From assembly GCF_000495475.1 (NCBI RefSeq), contig NZ_ASGZ01000064.1, positions 1 through 64,000 of the forward strand: a stretch of 64,000 nt of DNA, in the 5' to 3' direction. The translations under genes and the position numbers were made by a program. Source of the DNA: Candidatus Halobonum tyrrellensis G22. GTDB taxonomy: Archaea; Halobacteriota; Halobacteria; Halobacteriales; Haloferacaceae. How positions within the stretch are numbered: the stretch's first letter is position 1; each line of letters opens with the position of its first letter. The notes below the pieces were generated by a model. That model worked only from the letters and a program-made list of their open reading frames with translations, had not been told where the DNA came from and ran no database searches. Below are positions 51,637 through 61,074 of this stretch, one piece after another.

Positions 51637-54444
51637 ATGAGCGACCAGCTACGGCCCGCCCGTCTACGGACCGAGTTCGCCGAGAACCCCCCGGGTATCG
51701 ACGCCCGGACGCCGGACCTGCGGTGGCGGGTCGACGCCGACCGGCGCGGCGCGCGACAGACCGGTTTCCGCCTCCTCGTCGCGTCGACGCCCGAGACGCT
51801 CGCGGCCGACGAGGGCGACGTGTGGGCCGTCGAACGGCGGGGGTCCCGGCCCGCCGTCGAGTACGACGGACCCGCGCTGGAGTCCGAGGCGACGTACCAC
51901 TGGAAGGTCCGGGTCCGCGACGAGGCGGGCGAGTGGGGACCGTGGAGCGACCCCGCCCGGTGGGGAACGGGACCGCTCGACGCCGACGACTGGGAGGCGG
52001 CGTGGATACGCCGCTCCGGGGAGAACGCGTTCGAGCGCGGCCAGTTCAGCTACTTCCGCCGGTCGTTCGACCTGCCGGGCGCCGACGCGAACGTCGGTAC
52101 GGACGGCGACGCCGAACGCGAGGTGGTGCGCGCGCGGGCGTTCGTCTCCGCGAGCCACCAGTACACGCTGTCGGTCAACGGCGAGACGGTCGACCGCGGG
52201 CAGGCGTTCGACTACCCCGACTCCCAGTACTACCGGACCGTCGAGGTGGGCGACGCGCTCCGAGCGGGCGAGAACGTCGTCGGCGCACTCCACACGTGGA
52301 ACGGCGAGGGGCAGGGCCGTCCCGCCGCGGAGCCGGGGTTCCTCCTCCGGCTGGTCGTGGAGTTCGCCGACGGGAGCCGACGGGTCGTCACCACCGACGA
52401 CTCGTGGCGGGTCCGCGAGGGACCGTGGCTCGACGCGCCGCTCCGGAACGACGAGATAGCCGAACCCGTCGAGCGCATCGACGGCCGGCGCGTCCCGCAC
52501 GGGTGGGACGAACCCGGGTTCGACGCCGACGCCGACGACGGCGAGTGGGCCGACGCCGCGGCGGTGGGGACTCACCCGACCGAGCCGTGGGAGCGACTGG
52601 TCGCGCAGGTCCGCGACGTCGACCGGCGGGCGGTCGACCCCGAGTCGGTCACCCGGCTGGATTCGCCCGACGCGGACGGCGACGTGTACGTGGTCGACTT
52701 CGGCCGGGTGTACGCGGGCGTCCCGGTCGTCCGGTTCGCGTCGGGAACCGACGGCCACCGCGTCCGGATGCGCGCGGGCTACCGGCTGGACGACGACGGC
52801 GACGTCGACCCGACCGAGGGCACCCAGTGGACCGACATGCGCTACGCGTACGTCCAGCCCGACGGCGCGAGCGAGTTCCGCCCGTTCAACTACCTCGGGT
52901 TCCGCTACCTCCGGGTCGAGGCGCCGGGGGAGGAACTGAGCGAGGAGCAGGTGGGGCTAGTCGCGTCGCACAACGCGGTCCCCGACGAGCGGGCGGCGAC
53001 GTTCGAGTCGAGCGACCCCGGCGTCGACGACGTGTTCGAACTCGCGCGCCACTCCGCGCTGTACGGCTCCCAAGAGCAGTTCGTCGACACGCCGACCCGC
53101 GAGAAGGGGCAGTTCCTCGCCGACTCGCTCAACGTCTCGCGGGTCACGACGCGCGCGTTCGGCGAGCGCCGGCTGAGCCGCGCGTCGGTTCGCGAGTTCG
53201 TCGAGTCGCACTACCGCTACTGGGCGAGCGAGGGACGGCTGAACGCGGTCTACCCGAACGGCGACGGCAAGCGGGACATCCCCGACTTCACCGTCTCCTT
53301 CCCCGAGTGGGTGTGGCAGTACTACCGGACCGCCGACGACCCCGCGACGCTCGTCGCCGCCTACCCCGTGGTGCGGGCGATCGCCGACTACGTCGTCAGA
53401 CACGTCGACCCCGAGACGGGGCTGGTCACGCGGCTGTCGGGCGGGGAGGGCGGCCCCTACGAGGAGGGTATCGTCGACTGGCCGGCCGAGATGCGCTACG
53501 GCTACGACCGCGAGTGGCCCGCGCGAACGACGGTCAACTTCCTGAGCGCGAACGCGCTCCGACGCGCGGCCGACGTGGCGGCCGAACTCGGCCAGCCCGA
53601 GGCGGAGCGGGCGTACTACCGCGACGCCGCCGACGGGATCGACGCCGCCATCGACGACCGACTGCGCGACGGCGAGCGGTACGTCGACGGCGCCGACGCC
53701 GCGGGAGCGAGCGACCACGCCTCCCAGCACGCCAACGCGCTGGCGCTCGCGCTCGGGCACGCTCCCGACGCCGCGGCCGACGCCGTCGCCGACCGGGTGG
53801 TCGAAGACGGGATGGCGATGGGCCCGATGATGGTGCCGTGGCTGCTCCGCGCGCTCGACGCCGCCGACCGGCCGGCGGCGATGGTCGACCTGCTGACCGA
53901 CCCGACCCACGACGGCTGGGCGGACATCCTCGCGGAGGGCGGGACGTTCACGTGGGAGACGTGGGCGGCGCGCGACCCCGACCTGCCGGACGACGAGCGG
54001 CACAACCGCAGCGAGTCGCACGCGATGGGGGCGACGGTGCTCGTGTCGATACAGCGCACGCTCCTCGGGGTGAGCGTCGCGGAGTCGGGCGGCGCGCGCG
54101 TGCGGGTCGCCCCGCCCGCCGAGGGGCTCGAAACCGCGTCCGGCACCGTCCCGACCGAGCGCGGGCCGGTGTCGGTCGCGTGGGAGCGCGCCGACGGGGC
54201 GTTCGAACTCGACGTCTCGGTGCCGGTGAACGCGGCGGCGACCGTCTCGCTGCCCCCCGCCGACGGCGCCGCGGTGACGGTGAACGGCGAGACCGTAGAC
54301 CCCGGCGCCGACTCGGCCGCCGGTAGCTCCGACGACGACGGTGCCCGGTCGCTCCCCGAGGGCGTCGACGCGGTCGGGTCGAGCGACGGACGCGCCGAGG
54401 TCGAGGTCGGATCGGGCGAGTACGCGTTCGTCGCCCGCGAGTGA
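51637..54444 (+). CDS. GH78 alpha-L-rhamnosidase
   Basis: This 935-residue protein is a full GH78 enzyme. N-terminal beta domains begin RTEFAENPPGIDARTPDLRWRV; the jelly-roll part has ARAFVSASHQYTLSVNGETVDRGQAF. The (alpha/alpha)6 domain carries DTPTREKGQFLADS with the likely general acid Glu489 and TFTWETW with the likely general base Glu774. A C-terminal beta domain closes the protein. It releases terminal L-rhamnose from rhamnogalacturonan oligomers or glycosides, feeding the rhamnose route. No signal peptide, hence cytoplasmic. Divergent from the GH28-like gene with a CTTTAG box at about 51602-51607. Confidence 0.93.
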   Translation: MSDQLRPARLRTEFAENPPGIDARTPDLRWRVDADRRGARQTGFRLLVASTPETLAADEGDVWAVERRGSRPAVEYDGPALESEATYHWKVRVRDEAGEWGPWSDPARWGTGPLDADDWEAAWIRRSGENAFERGQFSYFRRSFDLPGADANVGTDGDAEREVVRARAFVSASHQYTLSVNGETVDRGQAFDYPDSQYYRTVEVGDALRAGENVVGALHTWNGEGQGRPAAEPGFLLRLVVEFADGSRRVVTTDDSWRVREGPWLDAPLRNDEIAEPVERIDGRRVPHGWDEPGFDADADDGEWADAAAVGTHPTEPWERLVAQVRDVDRRAVDPESVTRLDSPDADGDVYVVDFGRVYAGVPVVRFASGTDGHRVRMRAGYRLDDDGDVDPTEGTQWTDMRYAYVQPDGASEFRPFNYLGFRYLRVEAPGEELSEEQVGLVASHNAVPDERAATFESSDPGVDDVFELARHSALYGSQEQFVDTPTREKGQFLADSLNVSRVTTRAFGERRLSRASVREFVESHYRYWASEGRLNAVYPNGDGKRDIPDFTVSFPEWVWQYYRTADDPATLVAAYPVVRAIADYVVRHVDPETGLVTRLSGGEGGPYEEGIVDWPAEMRYGYDREWPARTTVNFLSANALRRAADVAAELGQPEAERAYYRDAADGIDAAIDDRLRDGERYVDGADAAGASDHASQHANALALALGHAPDAAADAVADRVVEDGMAMGPMMVPWLLRALDAADRPAAMVDLLTDPTHDGWADILAEGGTFTWETWAARDPDLPDDERHNRSESHAMGATVLVSIQRTLLGVSVAESGGARVRVAPPAEGLETASGTVPTERGPVSVAWERADGAFELDVSVPVNAAATVSLPPADGAAVTVNGETVDPGADSAAGSSDDDGARSLPEGVDAVGSSDGRAEVEVGSGEYAFVARE

Positions 54445-54451
54445 GCCGGGA

Positions 54452-55504
54452 TCAGTCGACCAGCGGGTCGAGTTCCGCGGCGACGTTCTCGGCCATCCGC
54501 GTCATCGCGTCGTCGCCCGGGTGGACGAGGTCGGTCGTGAGACCGGCGATGTCGGGGAGCACCTCCTGCCCTTCGAGCAGGTGGACGTTGTCGCGGTCCG
54601 CCTCGGCCACCACCTCGCGGAGCGCCCGCCGGTAGCGCTCACAGCGGTCCGGGTCGCCGCCCTCCGCGCGCACGTCGTCGGAACTCCGGTAGATGGTGAT
54701 GGGGACGACCGGGTCGTCGGGGTGGGCGTCGGCCACCGTCTCGACCAGGTACGCCGCCCGCTCGCGGAACGTCTCCACGTCGAACGTCCCGACCATGTTG
54801 ACCGACACCGCGAGCGTCGCCACGTCCCAGTCGTCGCGGGCGGCGACGTGGTCGGCCATCGCCTCGTCGCAGTAGGCGGTGCCACAGGAGCCGAGGTTGA
54901 CGAGGTCGGCGTCGAGCCGTCTGGCGGTCTGGCTCACGTACGTCAGGTGTTCGGCGGTGGCCGCCTCGCCTTCGGTGATCGAGGTGCCGTACGCGAGGTA
55001 CGTCCGGTCGGGGAGTTCCTCGGCGCGGGGCGGCCGCAGGTCGCCCGAGACGCCGTGGTAGTAGACGTGCCCGCCGCGGTGCTCGCCGGGGAGGCGGACC
55101 CGACAGACCCGCGGGTCGAACGCCAGCCCCTCGGTCTCCTCGGGGCGGAGGTCGCCGAGTTGTTCGGGGAACTCCAGCGTCACGGGCTCGGGGTCGGGAC
55201 CCACCTCGAACGTCCGGTAGCTCTCGATCGGACCCCAGAACACCCGCGCGGTCCCCGACTCAGCGCCGTTACACGCCCGCGTCGAGAGGCTGAGTTCGAC
55301 CGGGCCGTCGGGGACGAACCGGAGTTCGACCCCCGCGGGGTGGCACATCCGGTCTTGCCCGCCCTCGTTGAGGTCGGTCCGGACCGATTCGGGCACCCGC
55401 TGGAGGCGACGGCCCTCGTGGCCGTCGACCGCGCGGAGTTCGGCGGCGTTGTGGAACTCGATGCCGTCGCGCCGGACGGGGCCGGCGGTGTCGGTGTCGT
55501 CCAT
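54452..55504 (-). CDS. SGNH/GDSL-type carbohydrate esterase
   Basis: This 350-residue protein starts MDDTDTAGPVRRDG. Residues about 1-165 form a beta-rich N-terminal domain and the rest an SGNH hydrolase: YGTSITEGE with Ser175 as nucleophile, LGSCGTAYCD, SVNMVGTFD (Asn block) and the C-terminal DLVHPGDDAM with Asp/His. Two-domain SGNH enzymes are often acetylesterases. In this place it would deacetylate pectin-derived oligosaccharides inside the cell. It lies convergent with the rhamnosidase and just downstream of the second PL22-like gene. Confidence 0.85.
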   Translation of the reverse strand: MDDTDTAGPVRRDGIEFHNAAELRAVDGHEGRRLQRVPESVRTDLNEGGQDRMCHPAGVELRFVPDGPVELSLSTRACNGAESGTARVFWGPIESYRTFEVGPDPEPVTLEFPEQLGDLRPEETEGLAFDPRVCRVRLPGEHRGGHVYYHGVSGDLRPPRAEELPDRTYLAYGTSITEGEAATAEHLTYVSQTARRLDADLVNLGSCGTAYCDEAMADHVAARDDWDVATLAVSVNMVGTFDVETFRERAAYLVETVADAHPDDPVVPITIYRSSDDVRAEGGDPDRCERYRRALREVVAEADRDNVHLLEGQEVLPDIAGLTTDLVHPGDDAMTRMAENVAAELDPLVD

Positions 55505-55556
55505 GGCGACGCCTCGGCGCGGCGCGGCAAGTAGCCACCGGAGCCGGCGGTCCGAC

Positions 55557-56720
55557 TTACGCGTCGGGACCCCCGGGGTCGAACGGCGGGAGGTCGTCGA
55601 AGGCTGGCACGTCGACGAGGTAGACGTCGTTGTCGCCCGCGGGGTCGGCGTCGAAGACGACGGTCGAGCCGTCGGGCGAGAACCGCGAGTGGGGGTGGGG
55701 ACTCTCGGGGTCCCACGCGTGGGTGGCGAGTTTTCGCGGGTCGCGGTAGCCGCCGTCGCCGTCGGCGTCGTACAACAGCAGGTGCTGGGTGCCGGTGTCG
55801 CCGTCGCAGACGAACCGCGAGCGGTCGTTGGCATGACAGTGTGTCTCGCGGACCGGGATGGGCGTCTCGCGTCTGTCGGTGTCGTCGTAGCGGACGGTTC
55901 CGAAGAACCGTTCGCCCGACTCGCGGCTCCCCCGCCAGCCGTGGTAGCCGACGTGTTCGCCGTCGCGGAGCCAGAACTCGTGGCCGACCGCCTCGTCGTC
56001 GTCCGTCTCGCGGAGGCGGTACGACTCGCCCGTCTCCAGGTTCAGGACGTGCATCCGGTTGTCGACGTGGTCCCACGGCCCCTCGTGACAGAACGTCAGG
56101 AGGTCGGGCCGGGTCGGCGAGGCGTTGACGTGGCTGATCCACCGCCCCTCCTCGTGGACGAGTTCGGGGTCGCCCCCCTCGACGGGGACGACGAACACCG
56201 CACAGTGGGGGCGGCGCTCGCGGGTCGCCTCGAACCCGTCGACGTCCGTCCGCTCCGTCGCCTTGATCAGGAGGCGCTCGTCGTCCGCGAGGACGTCGTC
56301 GACCGCGAGCGCGTAGCCGTCGCGGTAGTCGGGCGGTAGCCCCGTCACGTCGCGTACGGACAGGCGGTCGAGGTGGACCGCGACCACGCGGTCGCCGTGG
56401 GTGACGTACACCTCGTTCCGGGCGGGGTTGACCCGCGTCGACCCGTACACTTGCTCGGGGAGGTCTGTCACCTGCGTCAGGGTGTCCGTCTCCAAGTCCA
56501 GCGAGAACAGGTTGCGCCGGCCCTCGCGGCGCGACCGCAGGAGGAGGCGGCGGCCGTCGTCGTACCAGCCGTCGGTGGTGAAGTAGAGGTGGTGGTCGGC
56601 CGCCCCCGGCTGGTCGGTCAGCCGGCGGACGCGCGCGCCGGTGTTCGGGTCGACGTACGAACTCGTCTCGGCCGGCCACTTGACGCCGGCTCTCGGTCCC
56701 TGGCGTAGCTCCGCGGACAT
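55557..56720 (-). CDS. oligogalacturonate lyase family protein, PL22-like (copy 2)
   Basis: This 387-residue paralogue of the protein at 40717 starts MSAELRQGPRAGVKWP; longer frames cross the TATA box. Shared blocks are HHLYFTTDGWYDDGRRLLLRS, SHVNASPTRPDLLTFCHEGPW, VGHEFWLRDGEHVGYHGWRGS and HPHSRFSPDGSTVVFDADPAG. The N-terminal KWPAETSSYVDPNTGARVRRLT is closer to classical oligogalacturonate lyases than copy 1. It should cut unsaturated digalacturonate to 4-deoxy-keto uronates in the cytoplasm. It probably shares a transcript with the SGNH esterase downstream. Confidence 0.91.
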   Translation of the reverse strand: MSAELRQGPRAGVKWPAETSSYVDPNTGARVRRLTDQPGAADHHLYFTTDGWYDDGRRLLLRSRREGRRNLFSLDLETDTLTQVTDLPEQVYGSTRVNPARNEVYVTHGDRVVAVHLDRLSVRDVTGLPPDYRDGYALAVDDVLADDERLLIKATERTDVDGFEATRERRPHCAVFVVPVEGGDPELVHEEGRWISHVNASPTRPDLLTFCHEGPWDHVDNRMHVLNLETGESYRLRETDDDEAVGHEFWLRDGEHVGYHGWRGSRESGERFFGTVRYDDTDRRETPIPVRETHCHANDRSRFVCDGDTGTQHLLLYDADGDGGYRDPRKLATHAWDPESPHPHSRFSPDGSTVVFDADPAGDNDVYLVDVPAFDDLPPFDPGGPDA

Positions 56721-56743
56721 ACCTCCCGCGTCGGCGGGCGGTC

Positions 56744-56750
56744 GTATAAG
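56744..56750 (-). promoter_or_regulatory. TATA box of the second PL22-like gene
   Basis: Minus-strand CTTATAC, 23 nt before the ATG at 56720. Confidence 0.65.
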
Positions 56751-56937
56751 CGTTCGCGCGCCGGCACGGCGGCACGGGGGAGTAGGCGGGACACGGCGGC
56801 GCGTCGACCCGGGTCGGCGCACGCGGGCACGCGAGGCGCGCGGCACGCGTCGTCGACGGTCCGCGGCGGCGCTCGACCGCTCTCGGCGGGCGCCGATGGG
56901 AAACGCTAACTGTCGTCCAGCCGGCGGTCGAGGGGAG

Positions 56938-57939
56938 ATGCTCACAACCGGCCTCATCGGACTCGGGGGGATCGGGTCCAACCTCGCCGCCGAGGTCCGA
57001 ACGCACCCCGACGCCCGACTGGACGCCGTCGTCGACGTGAACGAGGAGTCGCTCGCGCGCGCGACCGACGAGTTCGGTCTCGACGAGTCGGCGTGTTACA
57101 CCGACGAGACGGCGATGTACGACGAGCGCGACCTCGACGCGGTCGTGATCGCGACGCCGCCGGCGTTCCACTACGACCAGATCCTCGACGCGTTCGACCG
57201 CGGGCTACACGTGCTGTGTGAGAAGCCGGTGGTCGTCGACACGGCGGAGGCGCGTGCGGTCGCCGAGCGCGCGGCCGACGAGCCGACGGTGCTGATGGCG
57301 GGCTACCAGCGCCACCTCAACCCGGGGTTCGTGGCCGGGCGCGAGCGGTGGGCCGAGGGCGACCGCGAGCCGACGTTCCTCACGGGCGAACTCACGCAGG
57401 ACTGGCGTCACCACTTCGAGGCGGGGACGAACTGGCGGCTCGACCCGGAGGTGGGCGGCGGCGGCCACCTGTTCAGCGTCGGCACGCACGTCGTCGAGTC
57501 GGTGCTGTGGATGACGGGACTGACGCCCGCGTCGGTCGAAGCGGAGATGGAGTTCTACGCCGACACGGACCGGATCGACACCCGCTCGGCGCTGAACGTC
57601 CGCTTCGAGAACGGGACGGTGGCCAGCCTCGCCGACTCGGCGGTCTGTCCCGTCACGCGCGAACACATCCACGTCTGGGACGACGCGGGCGCGGTCTACC
57701 TCGACGGGAAGGACTGGGAGCGGCGGACGCTGACGCTCGTCGACGCCGACGGGTCGGAGTCGACGCCCGACCTCGCGTACGACGAGGCGCCGACGAAGGT
57801 GGAGGCGTTCGTCGAGTCGGTCCGTACCGGTTCGGCCCCCCCGGCGACCGCCGAGGACGCCCTCCGGGTGACGGCGCTTTTAGACGCCGCCTACGAGTCC
57901 GCGCGAACGGGCGAACGAGTCCCCGTGACCGGTCTCTGA
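56938..57939 (+). CDS. Gfo/Idh/MocA-family oxidoreductase (copy 2)
   Basis: This 333-residue protein starts MLTTGLIGLGGIGSNLA, the Rossmann motif. HVLCEKPVVVD is the EKP block, and GYQRHLNPGFVAGRERWAEGD, DWRHHFEAGTNWRLDPEVGGGGHLFSVGTHVVESVLW are shared almost word for word with copy 1 at 12485. Both keep the catalytic histidine region GTHVV. The two probably oxidise related sugars, possibly working with ThuA. A CGCTAAC box lies about 30 nt upstream. The region after it contains several IclR-1-type repeats. Confidence 0.88.
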   Translation: MLTTGLIGLGGIGSNLAAEVRTHPDARLDAVVDVNEESLARATDEFGLDESACYTDETAMYDERDLDAVVIATPPAFHYDQILDAFDRGLHVLCEKPVVVDTAEARAVAERAADEPTVLMAGYQRHLNPGFVAGRERWAEGDREPTFLTGELTQDWRHHFEAGTNWRLDPEVGGGGHLFSVGTHVVESVLWMTGLTPASVEAEMEFYADTDRIDTRSALNVRFENGTVASLADSAVCPVTREHIHVWDDAGAVYLDGKDWERRTLTLVDADGSESTPDLAYDEAPTKVEAFVESVRTGSAPPATAEDALRVTALLDAAYESARTGERVPVTGL

Positions 57940-57969
57940 GCTGACTCCCCGCCGACTCCGCTATCGACC

Positions 57970-57986
57970 GTTTCGCTAAAGGGAAC
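57970..57986. promoter_or_regulatory. weak IclR-1-type repeat
   Basis: GTTTCG-CTAAA-GGGAAC has one intact arm and two mismatches in the other relative to GTTCCC-N5-GGGAAC. Confidence 0.35.
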
Positions 57987-57998
57987 AAATGAGCGATC

Positions 57999-58016
57999 GT
58001 TCTCCGGAAAGAGAAC
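57999..58016. promoter_or_regulatory. variant inverted repeat GTTCTC-N6-GAGAAC
   Basis: GTTCTC-CGGAAA-GAGAAC has perfect arms and a 6-nt spacer, related to but not identical with the GTTCCC motif. Confidence 0.45.
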
Positions 58017-58112
58017 TGCCGTTCTGTGTCTCTCACCCTCATACTAGCGCACAAACGAAGGGATATTGTCCTTAGATCGTGCGACAACCGTCTTTCGGTG
58101 GTAAAACAGTTA

Positions 58113-58129
58113 GTTCCCGTAGAGCGAAC
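58113..58129. promoter_or_regulatory. candidate IclR-1 operator, one mismatch
   Basis: GTTCCC-GTAGA-GCGAAC, same spacing, one mismatch in the second arm. Confidence 0.5.
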
Positions 58130-58226
58130 TTACCTGTGCGGTATGTATCTATTTCGTCCGGTATCATCGGCGGAAAGGCTACATACGCGGAGCGACGACG
58201 GGTCGCGGTCGGCATCGGGAGAATGC

Positions 58227-58243
58227 GTTCCCGATATGGGAAC
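58227..58243. promoter_or_regulatory. candidate IclR-1 operator, perfect GTTCCC-N5-GGGAAC
   Basis: GTTCCC-GATAT-GGGAAC has the same perfect arms and spacing as the site against the IclR 1 promoter, 40 kb away. Confidence 0.6.
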
Positions 58244-58581
58244 GACAGATCGAGCTCGTCGCGGGCGTCATTGTCGAGTCGCGAGCCCGTCCCGGTTACC
58301 GAGACGGCACCGCTCACCGCGCCGGCGCCGCAGATGGGGCGCCCGAGCGTGAAAACACCTCGTAGTACAGCCCCCGTTCTGGACCGTCTACCGCGGGGAC
58401 CGTTCCGGTCGTCCGGTGAGAGGGATTGGGCGACGCTCGATTACGCACGTACGACTGTAACTGAATCACGACTCCGAAAACGACGTTCGGCGGCGCAGGC
58501 GCACGGGTATCCCGTACGACGTGGGTGGGCGGGGGAGGCACGCACCTTTTAGCCCTCCCTCCGTCGAACTGTGGTCGAACC

Positions 58582-59616
58582 ATGGGCGACGAGACGGCGG
58601 GCGAACCCCGGACGACGGACGCACCGTACCACGATACCCGGCGGACGCGGGCGTACGACGGACAGACGGGGGCGGCGCTCGCCGCGTGGCGCGAGCGGTT
58701 CCGGGGGGACCTCCGGGGAGTACTCGGCCACGACGTGGTCCGCGAGCGGGCGGTCGCCGACCCGGCGCCCGAACGGGTCGGCGAGGGGTCGCACGAGGGC
58801 CACCGCCGACAGGAGTGGACGCTCGCGACCGAGGCGGGGTTCCGGGTTCCGTTCTCGCTGCTCCTCCCCACGGCCGGCGACCCGCCGTACCCCGTCGCGC
58901 TCGCACTCCACGGCCACACCGACCTCGGTCGGCGGCTGGCGGTCGGCGAGGTGCCGGACGACCGGCGGGCGGAACTGGTCGGCCGCGAGCGCCGGGACTT
59001 GGCGGTCCAGGCGGTCGAACGGGGGTACGCCGCGCTCGCGCCCGACATGCGGGGGTTCGGCGACCTCGCCGACCCCGCGGCCGACACCGACGGCCGGGCG
59101 TGTACGCGACTCCAGAAGACCGCGCAGGTGTACGGCCGGTCGCTGGTCGGCGACCGAGTGTGGGACGTCCTCCGCCTCCTCGACTGGGTCGAGGGGCGGT
59201 CCGAACTCGACGCCGACCGGGTCGCCGCCGTCGGCCACTCGGGGGGCGGCGCGGTCGCGCTGTTCGCGGCGGCGCTCGACGAACGGCTCTCGCCGGTCGC
59301 GCCGAACGCCTACGTCTGTACGTTCCGCGACTCCATCCTCGCGGTCGACCACTGCGCGTGCAACTACGTCCCCGGCGTCGCCCGCCTCGGCGAGATGTGG
59401 GACCTCGCGGGGTTGGTCGCCCCCCGCCCGCTGGTGGTCTCGACCGGGGCGGACGACCCCATCTTCCCGGTCGGGGGGACGCGCCGGGCGTTCGACCGCC
59501 TCCGGGAGATCTACGCCGCTGCCGGCGCCGAAGACCGGTGTCACCTCCACGTCGGCGACGGCGGCCACCGCTTCTACCCGGCGGGCGTCTGGCCGTTCGT
59601 CGACGCCCACCGCTGA
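58582..59616 (+). CDS. alpha/beta hydrolase, dienelactone-hydrolase/acetyl-esterase type
   Basis: This 344-residue protein starts MGDETAGEPRTT at 27 nt from a CTTTTAGC box. The hydrolase domain covers about residues 100-344: YPVALALHGHTDLG (oxyanion region), ALAPDMRGFGD, nucleophile Ser220 in GHSGGG, STGADDPIFP (Asp) and VGDGGHRFYPAG (His). The N-terminal 90 residues are helical and lead into FRVPFSLLLPT. It resembles cytoplasmic esterases that remove acetyl groups from sugars. With several IclR-1-type repeats upstream it is probably part of the same regulon. Confidence 0.82.
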   Translation: MGDETAGEPRTTDAPYHDTRRTRAYDGQTGAALAAWRERFRGDLRGVLGHDVVRERAVADPAPERVGEGSHEGHRRQEWTLATEAGFRVPFSLLLPTAGDPPYPVALALHGHTDLGRRLAVGEVPDDRRAELVGRERRDLAVQAVERGYAALAPDMRGFGDLADPAADTDGRACTRLQKTAQVYGRSLVGDRVWDVLRLLDWVEGRSELDADRVAAVGHSGGGAVALFAAALDERLSPVAPNAYVCTFRDSILAVDHCACNYVPGVARLGEMWDLAGLVAPRPLVVSTGADDPIFPVGGTRRAFDRLREIYAAAGAEDRCHLHVGDGGHRFYPAGVWPFVDAHR

Positions 59617-59883
59617 CCCCCGTCGTGGCTCGGGCTGGCGTTCTCCACCCTCGGGTTCGCGTCGCCCGGGTCGTTCGGCCGACGCGCGGCGGCGCTTCGA
59701 CGGCACCGTTCGGACCGCGGGCGTCGGAACGACCCCCACCGCCGAAGCGGCGGTTCGGCCCGAAGAGCGGCGGGGAGTGAGTCGGGTAGAGGGCCGGACC
59801 GACGCCAGGAGAATATGTCGAGCGAATAACGCCGAGTCGGATAGATAACTACTCTGTCTGGAGATACCCGGCGGGCGGGCGAG

Positions 59884-60927
59884 TTACGCGTCGATCCGGA
59901 CCATCACCTTCACCGCCTCGCGTTCGTCCATCGCCTCGTACCCCTCGGGGACGCCGTCGAGGTCGACCGTCTTCGTGAATATCGGTGACGGGTCGAGCGT
60001 CCCCTGGAGTACGTCGGCCATCAGGTCGTCGACGTACGCGCGGACCGGCGCGACGCCGCCCTCCAGCGATACGTTCTTGCCGAACATCGTCCCCAGGAAC
60101 CCGGTGGTCTCGACGCCCGCGGGTACGCCGACGTAGCCGACGGTGCCGCCGGGGCGGGCGACGTCGGCGGCGGTCCCCATCGACGACTCCGCGCCCACGC
60201 ACTCGAGGACGTGGTTCGCGCCGCCGTGGGTGAGATCGCGCGCCTCCTCGGCCGCCTCGTCGCCGCGGGCCGAGACCACGTCAGTCGCGCCGAACTCGCG
60301 GGCGATGTCGAGGCGGTCCTCGTGGTGGCCCATGGCGATCACCCGCTCGGCACCGAGGCGGTTGGCTGCGAGCACGCCACAGAGACCGACGGCGCCGTCG
60401 CCGACGACCACCGCGGTGTCGCCCGGGCCGACGCCGGCGCTGACGGCGGCGTGGTGGCCGGTCGACAGCACGTCCGTCAGCGGGAGGAGCGATTCGAGGA
60501 CGTCCTCGTCGTCGGCGTACCGGTCCGGGACGCGGACGAGCGTCCCGTCGGCGTGGGGTGTGCGGATCCGCTCCCCTTGCGCGCCGCTCTCGTCGCCGCC
60601 CCACCCGCCGCCGTTCACGCAGGAGGTGTGGAGCCCCTTCCGGCAGAACTCGCAGTGCCCGCAACTGATCGAGAAGGGGGCGAGCACGCGGTCGCCGGGT
60701 TCGACCGAGCGAACGTCGTCGCCGACCTCTTCGACGATCCCCATCGGTTCGTGGCCGACGGGTGCGCCCTCCTCGTAGTCGGTCTCGCCCCGGTAGAACC
60801 AGAGGTCGGACCCGCAGATCGCGGTGTGGGTGACCCTGACAACCGCGTCGGTCGACTCCTCGATCTCGGGGTCGGGGAGCGATTCGATTCGCACGTCGCC
60901 CGGACCGCGGTAGACTGCGGCTTGCAT
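59884..60927 (-). CDS. zinc-dependent MDR dehydrogenase (copy 2)
   Basis: This 347-residue protein has catalytic zinc ligands Cys38 (AICGSD) and His59-Glu60 (GHEPMG). Structural zinc cysteines are 89, 92, 95 and 103, the cofactor motif VVGDGAVGLCGVLAA and GGANHVLECVGAE. It belongs to the alcohol/sorbitol dehydrogenase group and may act on sugars or alcohols. The DNA before it (60928-61074) contains an unusual A/T tract and a TTCTATTTTG box. It is transcribed in the same direction as the cyclase-family gene upstream. Substrate unknown. Confidence 0.88.
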   Translation of the reverse strand: MQAAVYRGPGDVRIESLPDPEIEESTDAVVRVTHTAICGSDLWFYRGETDYEEGAPVGHEPMGIVEEVGDDVRSVEPGDRVLAPFSISCGHCEFCRKGLHTSCVNGGGWGGDESGAQGERIRTPHADGTLVRVPDRYADDEDVLESLLPLTDVLSTGHHAAVSAGVGPGDTAVVVGDGAVGLCGVLAANRLGAERVIAMGHHEDRLDIAREFGATDVVSARGDEAAEEARDLTHGGANHVLECVGAESSMGTAADVARPGGTVGYVGVPAGVETTGFLGTMFGKNVSLEGGVAPVRAYVDDLMADVLQGTLDPSPIFTKTVDLDGVPEGYEAMDEREAVKVMVRIDA

Positions 60928-61056
60928 GGTCGAACGCGTGAGACTGGGTCCGCGCGACGGATGAGTGTGCACCTACCGGCAACCGTCAGCGCCCCGCCCG
61001 CCCCGCCGTCGTACCCTCCCCGGAGAGAAGTACCAAAATAGAACTATGTGTGCCGA

Positions 61057-61072
61057 TACGATTTTTTTTATT
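61057..61072. other. A/T tract in GC-rich DNA
   Basis: GATTTTTTTTATTG is a run of T on the plus strand (A on the minus strand) between the cyclase-family stop and the MDR dehydrogenase start. It may bend DNA or assist promoter opening; orientation argues against a terminator for the minus-strand gene that ends there. Confidence 0.4.
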
Positions 61073-61074
61073 GT

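Larger units (their letters stand above)
57940..58581. other. 642-bp intergenic region with repeated operator-like motifs
   Basis: No frame here shows family resemblance or the acidic bias of its neighbours, and base composition is less GC-rich. It carries four copies or variants of the GTTCCC-N5-GGGAAC type repeat within 275 bp and a CTTTTAGC box (58548-58555) for the downstream hydrolase. A small RNA or a decayed regulator gene could hide here, but I cannot support one. Confidence 0.65.

Noticed and set aside
58026-58352. Short plus-strand ORF in the motif-rich gap
   Set aside because: Arg/Ser-rich with no haloarchaeal composition, and it spans the operator-like repeats.
61060-61070. T-run as a transcription terminator
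   Set aside because: The only gene ending there is on the minus strand, where the run is A, and no plus-strand gene ends nearby.
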